Below, piece after piece: positions 10,301 to 22,596 of a stretch of 64,000 nt of DNA; within the stretch, counting starts at the first letter, position 1; each line of letters opens with the position of its first letter. This stretch comes from Alviniconcha marisindica (lineage: Eukaryota; Mollusca; Gastropoda; Provannidae): NCBI GenBank assembly GCA_018857735.1, contig JABMCL010001782.1, positions 348,501 to 412,500 of the forward strand. Direction: 5' to 3'. The translations under genes and the position numbers were made by a program. The notes under the pieces were generated by a model that saw only the letters and a program-made list of their open reading frames with translations, was not told the DNA's origin and ran no database searches.

Positions 10301-13300
10301 TTGTGGGAAGTATCCCGTGAATGCAACCTTCCACAGTTCAAAGGGAGTCCTGAGCAAACAAAGGAAAAAACACAGTATTTATATGTACATTTCAGTTTTA
10401 AATTTTTATACAGTCAATGGAGCAGCATGTAGACCTGAACTCTGCATAAATAGTACAATATACTTGACTGTAAACAGTAAAACCCAAAACACAAGCAAAG
10501 AAAGCACACAATTGTTTTTCAACCCCCCAAAATTGCAGTTACGAGCCCTCCAAAATACATCAATTAGACTCAATGCTACTGGTCACAGAAGTGGATGACA
10601 GTGATATGACAATATTAAATACTTGACTGTAAACAGTCAAAACCAAAAACCAAGCAAAAAAAGCACACCATTGTTTTTTTCAACCCCCCAAAACTGCAGT
10701 TACAAACCTTCCAAAATACATCAATTAAACTCAGTGCTACTGGTCACAGAATGGTGATATGACTATATTAAAACAAACAAAAAAATTAACTCACTTTGCC
10801 TGAACCCTGCCAATATCTTTGTCAGAGATGGGTGGCGAACCTGCAAAAACAGCACAGAACACTTTATTCGCAGATCTTTCAAGCAAAGTAATTTTGGTGT
10901 GTACTTCATGTCCTAGGTCTGCATCCAACAAACTTGACATTTCCCCTGAAATTACTACAGAAATCTATTTTACACTGCTACCCACCTCCTAGCGACCAGC
11001 AAGGCTGGACCATCCAAGTGATTGCTTCCTGATGGGAACAGAAGTGTGCCTCAAAGTGCAAAGACTGGAAAGACTAAATTTCCCCTCTGGCTAGTCTTGA
11101 ACAAGTGAATTTTACATTTTGGTTGAGCAGAGTTTTAACATTCCCTTTAATATAGTTTAAAAGATGAAAAATACAAGTGCAGATAAAAAATCCATTTATC
11201 TTCAGCAGAATCTCATTTTAAAGGGGAAACAAACCAAATATGCAAGCTGAGCCAAAAACACAGAAATAAGTAAATAACTTGCTTTTTGAAAGTCACCAGT
11301 CAACCAGTATGGTTATATCAGGTTGAAAAAACAAAACAACAACAACAGAAAATGTGCATATATATGCATCTGCATTCTTCATGTGGGTATTCTGTCAACA
11401 TTCATCTGGAATAAGTACTCCCCCCTGAATTTGGGCTTATGAGATTGCAACCACATTGGTTTGCTCTTTACCAAAGAAGAGCAGATAAAGGCTGGCTTGC
11501 AACATATTTGATACTTTTGCCACAAATGCCAGCCTTGTTCATGACATCACTGATACAGACTGCTGGGCACAAAATGGTAGCTGCTATGGTAATGTTTTTG
11601 GTGACTTTCAAACGTTGATTTTTAACACACAGGATGAAAAATTGAGTAAAAAATTGCTGTGTGTATATTTTTTATTCCATTCCTATTGACAGGGCCCATG
11701 GTGCTTCTTTGTTTTGGTTCCCCTTTAAGCACAGGTTGAGAAGAAGGCAAGTAGGACACAAACAGAAAAAGAAGAAGATCCAAACACATAACAGGTCAAA
11801 AAGAATGCTGTTTATTTTGACCAAATACAACATGCAAATTTTTTGGGTAAGCCCCTTTTTCAAGCTACAAAACAACACTTAAACAACACAAACAGTGAAA
11901 AATGAGATGCAGGATATGTATCTTCTTTTGGTTGAGCTGTTTTTGTTGTTTCAGTGTCCATCGTTTGGAAGAATGTTGGTGTGACCATGATGTGTCATGA
12001 AATAAAAACAGAGGAGAAAAAGAAGAAGAAGCTTGATGTGCATGTAGCTGAAGTTCCCAAAAACACTGACCTATTTGCTGTATGGAATCCAGGCCGGCTG
12101 GCACCATCAGTGGTTTGTTAGGTTCCGTCTGCATGCTTTTGCTGTAACAGAAACAAACAAAAAACCCACTGTTTGCTGCTGTTCCCTTGCTACAACTTTT
12201 AACTCATCCACAGCTAGATGAGATTTTGCCTGTGCAACTGTTTTTCTGCATATACATCAAAATATATTATGTGCAGTGTCCCCTGCGGTTTAGGCAGAGT
12301 TGCATTCTGAATTTGGGGGGAAAATATGGTTTAACAGTCACTGCTGTCCCCATCAGTTTGAACCATGTGAAACGCTGCAGTTGTGTATAATAATGTGCCT
12401 TTAAAAGCAGGAAAAAAGCTTACACCTGCATAAGCTCACCTTGATCTGAGTGAACCTGAGGAATAGGAGAGGAATGAACAATCAACATGCATCAAAATCC
12501 CCATCAGCAGTTCTACAACACAGACTGCAGTATTCACCCACAATACAGATGTCAGAATTCACCAGTTCCACAATACAGATGTTAGTATTCACCAGTCCCA
12601 CAATACAGATGTCAGTATTCAGCAGTCCCACAATACAGATCTCAGTATTCACCAGTCCACAATATAGATGTCAGTATTCACCAGTCCCACAGTACAGATG
12701 TCAGTATTCACCAGTCCCACACTACAGATGTCAGTATTCACCAGTCTCAGAATACAGATGTCAGTATTCACCAGTCCCACAATACAGATGTCAAGTATTC
12801 ACCAGTCCCACACCAGAGATTTCAGTAGTCAGCTATTCCATGATATATATTTCAGTATTCAGCAGTCCTGCAGTACAGATGTCAGCATTCACCAGTCCAA
12901 CACCAGAGATTTTAGTAGTCAGCAGTTCCACAATACATATTTCAGTATTCAGCAGTCCTGCAGGACAGATGTCAGTACTCACCAGTCCCACACTAGAGAT
13001 TTCAGTAGTCAGTAGTTCAGCAATACACATGTTAGTATTCAGCAGTCCCGACATACAAATTTCAGTATAAAACTGTGCACCTTTCACGCATGACTGCATG
13101 GTAAAGTTTCCTATGATAATGATCACTGATTCCATTACCTGGCTGTGGTGCCAAACAGGTGATGGCTAATCAGCGCCCTCATTCTCGACACCAGCTGTTC
13201 CTGCTTGGTGCTGAAAAACTAGCAACACACACTTTCTGCAAATATCTACGCTGTTGCTATTTGCTCATCACACTGACCAACACATGTATAAAATTAACAA

Positions 13301-16210
13301 CGTAGCCTTTCTGTTGTCAAACTAACTGATTTGTGTAAAAACAACCCCCCCCCCCCCCCCCCCCAAAACTAACAATGCTCTCTCTGTAAACACTCATAAG
13401 GATGATGCTCCTTTATTATACTCATCAGTGCACATCACAGATTGCTGAGTTTATAAAGATCAATGTTCTCTTGTACAAAAATGATAACTTTTTTTTTTTT
13501 TTGGAGTGTGTGTCCCTACAGATATACCCTACAGATGTTCACTTGTACAAAAAAGATTTCTTTTTTAACCCTACAGATGTACCAACGAACTTGTTCCATA
13601 TCAGCTGACTAATAAGTGTTACAAATACTGGCTGCAATTGCAGGGTTGACATTAACCCACTTGGCCCCAGACCAGCTGCTGCCCTTTTGCTACGAAATCC
13701 CATGCGAAGGGAAGTAACTGTGTCAAATGATCCTGGTACATAACTTTAAAAATCAATAATAAACACCAAACAAAAGTTTCAGCTCACTTCGTATTCTTCC
13801 TAGTTGTGAATACAGTGTTCTTGTATATACCACAGGCTTTGATTTTTTTCACGAAAAAAACATATCCCAAGTCAGAAATGTCAGGTTTCTGGGTGCCTAC
13901 AGGGTAACCAACGTTGCAAATTTTCCAGTTTGAATCTCAAAAGATGAAGCTCTGTGAGTTTGTTAGGATGCCCATGGTAAGTGACTGAGCCAAATTTGCA
14001 GTTCAAATCTCAAAGGATGAAGCTCTGACGCCATTGCTAACAGTAGGGCTTTTGTTTATTTCTGCGCATCTATCGTGTGTCCATCTCGCAACTTCGAAAA
14101 TTCTCAGCGTCTCTCAAACTCTACTGAACTTCAAACAAAAGATATCGCTGGAAGTAGTAAACAACAGCGGAAACGAGGCTACAAGTCTCGTGAGAATCCT
14201 ATTCCTATTTGCATAAGCCAAGATGCTAGTATGGAGCGTCTGCTAGCTGGCCACTACCGGGCGGTCTGGGGTTGCGCGGTAAGGCAAAAGAGTGGGCGGT
14301 CTTGGGCCAAGTGGGTTAATAAATGTTAAAGTGAAAAGCAAATCATCACACACTGTTTGATTTCACAATTTAAAAAAAATCTAAAATGTGTAACCTGGAG
14401 ACAGATCCAAAAGTAAGATAACATATGGCTGTAACTTCAACGTATGATTTGAAACAGATGAACAGATTTACAACTGCATCACACTTTGAAACAGACTTAC
14501 AACCACACCATCTTTTCTTTTTCAAAACCTACCTGAAGAGAAGCACCATAGATGTGAGCCACAAAGCGCAACGTCTTGCAAATCACCTTGCGCTTCTCTG
14601 AGTCAAAGTCCTGAAACAAAGCACATCACAGTAACAAACCATACTTAATCTTCAAGGTTTCAAGTAACTGCCTGTTTTTCGTACCCTTTTTTTCCCTTAA
14701 AATAATCTCAGCAATGATTTTTAGTTTCTGTTAGCCTTGATCTGAAAGGCACGTGAGCATATTTTTATATATAAAATTGCCATACAAAAAAAAAAAAAAG
14801 CTCAACCAAAATGCCAACAAGCAAAAACTGGAACCATCAGCAACAGGTACACCTTGGGAACAGCTGTCAGAAACTAATACCTCAAGCCATTTGACACTGA
14901 ATGGAAAAAACATCCCCAAAAAGGATTGTCCACACTGTCAGTGATTTCACAAATCATTACTGACTTTTTGAAATTGTTACCTCAACATTATTTGATGAAA
15001 ATATGAAATGCACTGCACTCCTTACTTCCTATAGTTGGTTAATATTTCGGCTCAAGTGTACTGCTGACGGAGCAGACAAAAAGACAAACCTGATGTGCAG
15101 ACAAAAAGACAAACCTGAAAAAGGTCGTACTTGGATCCCACGATGACCAGTGGCATCAGGAAGGGGTCCATCATGTTCTTGTCCTGCACGGCACAATGTG
15201 CAACATGTCAGCTTTCCTCCTAGGATGCAATGCTGATACTAAGCATCAATGGAACACTGTGTGTGAAAAATGCTGAAGTTGGAAATTGGAGGAAACTGGA
15301 ATTGTTTTGCAGGATGCTGTACTACACTAAAACTGCTGTGCTGAAGCCTTTTTACTGGATGTTGAATAATAATAACAATAAAGGGAATTTCTACCATCTA
15401 CCACACAAGGTGGGAGCATAGCGCACTTTAAAATAACACTAACAGCACATGCACAGACACGGACACACATGTCGGATAGTCAAGCAAATACAGCAGAACA
15501 CCCGATGAAAAAGAGCACCCTAGTGAGAAAACATCTCACTTTAAAGGCCACTCTTCTCTGGAACCTTTCCCTTCACATGTCCTGTGGAAATGAACCCCTC
15601 ATCAAGGACCACCCTCTTCTAAGGCCACTTCTGCGTCATGGTTTTCAGGGTGGTATTTATTAGAACAGGGGCTGCACTGTATTCAAACCGAAATTGTTCT
15701 GGACGATAAAATCGCCACACTTTACCGGGTTTTCTTCTCCCACCCTCTCCCATGCTGCTTTCTGCAGCTTCTGTTTGATGTCAGGGTCAGTGGATTTCAT
15801 GTCAGCGATGACGGCCTCCACTCGTGACTTGGCTGTCTGTAGCAGCGACTCCAGCGTGAACCACAGCTCCTGCGGCTGGGACAGATCCAGGACCAGGAAT
15901 AGCGTGTGTGACTGAGAAAGAGAGAAAGCAGTGATGATGACTGACAGCAACATAGCATGCCCAGGCCTGTAGCATCCACACTAGCGTGAATCACAGCTCC
16001 TGGGGCTGGGACAGGTCCACGACTGGAAACAGTGCAGTGTGCCAAAGGGAGAGCACTTGAGATAAGAGTCTTCACTGACATTAGTTGACAGCAACATAAT
16101 ATTTTGTTTGTTTGTGTGTGTGCGTGTGTTGTTGTTGTTGTTTGTGTTGTCGTTATTGTGTGTGTGTGTGTGTGTGTGTATGAGTCTTCATTAGTTGACA
16201 GCGACATAAT

Positions 16211-16252
<42 letters not shown>

Positions 16253-18736
16253 GTATGTACTGAATCATGAAACATGTACATTTAATGACTGTGTCAGCGC
16301 TTACCGCCTGTGCCAGTTAGGCACTCTAAGTACCCATTATTGTCATTATCATTACTCTAAATGGCCCTAAGCATTATAGGGCGGGGAGCTCAGTCTCTGA
16401 AGTACTGCCAATGGGCTGCCAATGCACCCCTAACTCTCTCATTCTTACACACACACACTGACATGACACCCTCTATCACAACTCACTCTTACACACAAAC
16501 ACACTGACATTACACCCTCTATCCCAACTCACTCTTACACACAAACACACTGACATTACACCCTCTATCACAACTCATACACACACTGACATTACACCCT
16601 CTGTCCCAACTCACTCTTACACACAAACACACTGACATTACACCTTCTATCCCAGCTCACTCTTACACACAAACACACTGACATTACACCCTCTATCACA
16701 ACTCATACACACACTGACATTACACCCTCTATCCCAACTCACTCTTACACACAAACACACTGACATTACACCCTCTATCCCAGCTCACTCTTACACACAA
16801 ACACACTGACATTACACAATCTATCCCAACTCACTCTTACACACAAACACACTGACATTACACCCTCTATCCCAACTCACTCTTACACACAAACACACTG
16901 ACATTACACCCTCTATCACAACTCACTCTTACACACAAACACACTGACATTACACCCTCTATCACAACTCATACACACACTGACATTACACCCTCCATCC
17001 CAACTCACTCTTACACACAAAGACACTGACATTAACATCTATCCCAACTCACTCTTACACACAAAACACTGACATTACACCCTCTATCCCAACTCACTCT
17101 TACACACAAACACACTGACATTACACCTCTATCCCAACTCATTACACACACCTGACATTACACCTATCCCAACTCTCTTACACACAAACACACTGACATT
17201 ACACCAATCTATCCCAACTCACTCTTACACACAAAACACTGACATTACACCCTCTATCCCAACTCATCACCACACTGACATTACACCCTCTATCCCAACT
17301 CACTCTTACACACAAAACACGACATTACACCCTCTATCCCAACTCATTCTTACACGCAAACACACTGACATTGCACCCTATATCCCAGCTCACTCTTACA
17401 CACAAACACACTGACATTACACCCTTTATCACAACTCACTCTTCATAGCTGTCAACCCCTTTTGGGAGTAACCCGTAGTCCAAAGTTTGTGAACCTGTAT
17501 TTCCCTTATCATGGCTTACGCAGGCCCGGGTCTTTTGTTTTTTTGCTGGTGGCAGCGGCATTTTGAATTCCAGCTGGCATGTGTGGCAGTGGAAGGAAGA
17601 AGCACTGTTGTGTGAGATACACATGTGTGACTTCAAATCTCACTTCCGATGAGATTTTTTAGCCTATTGTCAGTGTGCATTTGGCGATGGTGTGTGTCGG
17701 CTGCTTGTTCGACAGTTTTTCAATCTTTCTGCTCAGTTTAAAACAACAACAAAATCTCATGAAAATTATATTTTCCTGTATTCACTTTCCAATATGGCCA
17801 TATCCGCCCCCCCCACCCCCCTTCCCCCCAATAATGAAAAAAAACTGTATTTTATACTGGTAAACTGTATGGGTTGACAGGTATGACTCTGACACACAAA
17901 CACACTGACATTACACCCTCTATCCCAACCCTCTGCACTCCTCCCCGGCGCTCACTTGATGGTCTCCGGGTTGACGGGTATGTCAATGAGTTTGGACAGC
18001 CAGGTGCCTCCCCCCAGCTCCCAGATGTGCCCCACATCCTTTGCCTGTCAAACAGAGCCAGCCAAGGTGAGCTACTGCTCCATGAGCTCCAGTCAGACAA
18101 ATGCCACTAGGCCATTTGGGTGCCTGTCTGAATCATCAGCAAAACACATGCATACACACAAACTCGAGAGGAAGAAAACAAACAGCACATGACATTATGT
18201 TGACAAAATGAGACTACAGCGTGTTGAACTGCCTGAAAAATAACATCTATTCAACTAATATGCTGGTAAACAGTATATATATATATATAGAAAAAATCAC
18301 AATGTATACAAAATCAGAATATTCTGTTTGTCTGTTCATCACTCACACTCACACAGATACACGCGTGTGTGCACGCGCGCACACACGCACGCATGCACAT
18401 ACACATGCATGTACGCATGCACACACGCACACACACACATGCACACAGAATCATCATAATAAGTTTATAAATACCAAATCTTCATGTATTACACTCATCA
18501 CACAAGAAACTAGCCTTCTCAGAATATGTTTTGATTTTGAAATGATGTGTTGTGCATTGAACAGATCATGCTTTGAAGGTGAGCTCATTTAAGGAGCTGT
18601 TTAATGCAAACCTCTCACTCCAACAATATACCCCCACCCCTGCGATTCGGTATGGAGGGTATAAACTAACAATACCCCCTCACCCCAAAACAACAATAAC
18701 AACAATCATGAAACAGCAACCACAAGAACAACACAC

Positions 18737-18774
<38 letters not shown>

Positions 18775-19942
18775 CACACACACACACACTCACTCAAAAA
18801 CACAAAAAAACATGTTAACTACCAGCGCTCTACAAGAACATTCCCAACTTGTGACTAGATTACAGTATACCAAACAAGCAGCAAAACAGCTTCTAATTCT
18901 CCAACTCCTACAACCATTACAAATAGCAAGCAAAGAAAAACAACAACAAAAATCAACATGGAAACACAAAGATTCAGGGGACCAAAATTCCAGGAAAAGA
19001 AAACAACAAAAAAACAACAACAAAAAAACCCACCATATTACCAGGCCTGACAGCTTTCTAGAATTATATGCCAAACAAGAAAAACAAAAAACAAAAAAGA
19101 AAACACTATACAACCCCTCCCACAGAAGAAAAACAACAACAACAAAAACAAAAAAAGCAAGAAAAAAACAAAACAAATTTAGAAAGAACACATGCCCACC
19201 TCCTGCTATGCTCAAGGGTAAAAACTGTCCAAATGGAGAATCCTGTTCTGACAATCAAGCAACTGCAGCACCCATACACTGGTCCAGGGGCAAAATGATA
19301 AAAACAATATATTTTGTTGTTGTTGAAATTTGTAGGACTGGCAACACAGAGCCATTTCCCAGCATGTTATCACAGCTATTTAGTTAGTAACAGGATTTAT
19401 CACAGAAACCTTTTTATTTTGACCATTGTATGTGTTTATACATTTTTCTGCAGCTTTTTGTACGACGCATTGTACCTTAGATCTTGCTAGGGATCACATG
19501 CCATAGAAATGTCCATTATTAATTAATTAATTAATGCAAAGCATGACAACCAGTCATTCATAAGAGAGAGTGATCTCATTTGAGCAAATAGACAGCAGCA
19601 GGCATAATTCTGCCATAAGTGGTCAAACAAAACAATCCCGAATCTTCTGAGTTACCAATTTCAAAAGCAGGATTTCAGAGGACCAACTTTTACCCTTGAA
19701 GAAAATGCACTGAAAAAACGAAACGAAACCAGAACAGCTTTAATGTTTTTTTGTGTTTTTTTAAATAACAAAATACTCTATCCCAGAAATAGCAAGAAAA
19801 ACTATGTGAGATACAAGGCAGTTTGTGACAAAATAAACCACATCAAAAGCTTCCAAAATACACCCATATGGCAGAGAAAATGACAAAAATAACGTTTACA
19901 GAAGAAGAAGAAAAGAAGCCAAGACCCAAAATAAAAGGAAAG

Positions 19943-20002
<60 letters not shown>

Positions 20003-20623
20003 CTAGTGGGAAAGTTAAAAATATACGATAATAATAATCTCACCCAACAATTAACAAGGTACACGAGATGAAGAGGTACAGCAACGATGAGAATAAAACA
20101 GAAGAAAATATTAATGTAATTCAGGAACTCGGAATAAACATAACAAATGCATCTGGCAAATTTCAGACAAACCATACTGAACAAAAAATACAACTTTCTC
20201 AAAATGTAGGAAATTTGGAAATACACAATGTGAGTGGATATGAGCACTTCATAGTTTTTAGATTGTTTACAATCACACTACTGTGCCACGTATTTCAAAG
20301 TGAAAAGAAGAAATCTGGAAATATACAGTGGATATGAACACTTTATACTTTCAGATTGTTTGCAATTCATAGTACTGTGCCATGTATTTCAAAGTAAAAA
20401 GAAAAAAATACATTTTACACATTTTTTGTTTCTTGTCAATCTATATCACAACAGACATTCAAACATTAGTTATAAACAGTATACTGTATATACTTTTAAG
20501 AAAAGCAAAAAACAGTAACTAACTTATCCATAATCTTATTCAAGTTATTGTAAAATTATTTTCTCATTTTACTATTTCAAAGTCCAGATTATACAGTAAA
20601 ACTAGTTGACTGTATTATATATA

Positions 20624-20687
<64 letters not shown>

Positions 20688-22537
20688 ATGCATACCTTTG
20701 TACGCACATAATGTGTGCACAATTGTTTTAAAAAAGTAAATAAAAAGTAACAATTTGCTGATACATAATTACAAAGATATAATCTCAACAACAGAACTGC
20801 GTGCTTAAACTTTTGTGAATGTTGTGTAAATTGCAAATTCTCCAGGCATGCCATTTTCGCTTGTCTTTGGGTTTTTTCTTAATTACAACTCTTGATCTTG
20901 ATCATGATAAACTTACATTGGCAATGCCCAATTTTGGTACGAAAACCAATGGGAAGAGCACTCAATCTTTATTATCAAGATCACGATAAGCTTACATTGG
21001 CAATGCCCAATTTTGGTACGAATACACCAATGGGAAGAGCACTCAATCTTTATTTTTCAATGGTCAATTACTTGTTAGACTGGGGAGGACAGGAGAGAAG
21101 ATCCAAATCTCTCAATTGTTTCAGCACAGACAATAACAATAAACTTTAATCATCCCAGAGGGAAAATTAAAGCTGTTGTTTGATCTTATACATTAATGCA
21201 CAATGAAGAACTGAACTGTAGACTGTGCTGTCCTCCAGGTTGTTCCAGACTACAACTGGTCATGAAAAAAAGCTGTTTCTGAATATGGCTGTCTTAGTGG
21301 GTTCTACAGCATAGCAGCAAGTGCTCTTTCTTCTTGACTGATCTATAAGGTTTGTTGTCTGGACATCTTTTGACCTTTTTGGCCTTATTAGTTTTTTGTT
21401 TTCCAGTGGTACAAAGTAGTTGTCAGATGGAACAGTGTCAGGAATCTGCCTACTTGCTTTCTTACACATAAAAATGAGTCCTTGGTGTTTTCTTCTTTCA
21501 GCTGGGGGAGGGAGGGGAAGGGGGGGGGGAGGGGGGAGTTTGTGGTCTTTTAGCACAGAAACGATATTCAACCACAGCCTGGTGATGATTGGCATGTGCA
21601 ACAGTGTTCCTCAATGTACACACATGGACACGGACACGCACACACATCTTAACTTAACGTTCATGATGAATACATGCATGCAGTCTACCCTGCCTTTTGG
21701 ACAGCTGAAAACTGACTTCAAGTGTTATTTTCAGTAACCTGGTTCAAATCACTCATGCACTAAAAAAACCCAACGTAATGTCAAGATCATCACAAACCAC
21801 CAAACAGACTGCCGTTATATGGATAACTGCAATGTAAAAATGTATGTACAGCTATAGGAAAATAAGGGTAGATATTCATAATGTCCTAACAAAAACTGAC
21901 CACATTGTGTCCCTTTGCTCTTCGGCCAAACGTGTATTCAAGGGCAACAGTTGGTTTGGGAGCTTCATCTCTGAAACAGCAGAAACACACAGTGTGAGCA
22001 CTTGTTACACAACTTACAGCACAATGCTGACAATGTGAAGAATGGCTGTGGAACCCTTTCATTTCAAAGTTATTCTGTCAGCTGTGAAAGTCAAATATTT
22101 TGCTTACTGGCCTTTTTGGTTAAAAACAAACCCCCCCCCCCCCCCCCCCCCCAAACAACATAAAAAGAAATTAAAAAAACAACAACAAAAAACTTAAAGA
22201 GTAAATAATCCAAACAATGCTGACAATGTGAAGAATGGCTGTGGAACCCTTTCATTTCAAAGTTATTCTGTCAGCTGTGAAAGTCAAATATTTTGCTTAC
22301 TGGCCTTTTTGGTTAAAAACAAAGAGCAGCACTACCCAATCCTAAGTGTGTGTAGTATTTTTGTGTGTTCAACAATGGTATGGCTGCCAGTGTTTGGGAT
22401 TTTTAATGTGCACACAGATGTTGATGCATGTGACTGCACATGGGGGCTGTAGGGACACTGTATGAGAGTCTGCACTGAAAGCTGACTCTGGGAGAAAAAA
22501 AACTTGCCGTACCTGGGACTCAAACCGGTGTTTATAC

Positions 22538-22596
<59 letters not shown>

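Noticed and set aside
12450..13070. Open frame of 206 codons and overlapping frames on both strands
   Set aside because: It is the translation of a 30-bp minisatellite inside a DYNC2LI1 intron; the unit length divisible by three keeps frames open without coding selection.
15797..16207. 136-codon minus-strand frame across DYNC2LI1 exon 6
   Set aside because: It reads exon 6 in a shifted frame and runs through a CA tract; the true frame matches the dynein family.
16430..17443. Regularly spaced repeats that might suggest a CRISPR array
   Set aside because: Units are contiguous with no unique spacers, in an animal intron; it is a minisatellite.
18812..19387. 191-codon plus-strand frame and 154-codon minus-strand frame
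   Set aside because: A/C-rich low-complexity intron sequence (CAACAA, AAAACA); no start context, domain or splice structure.
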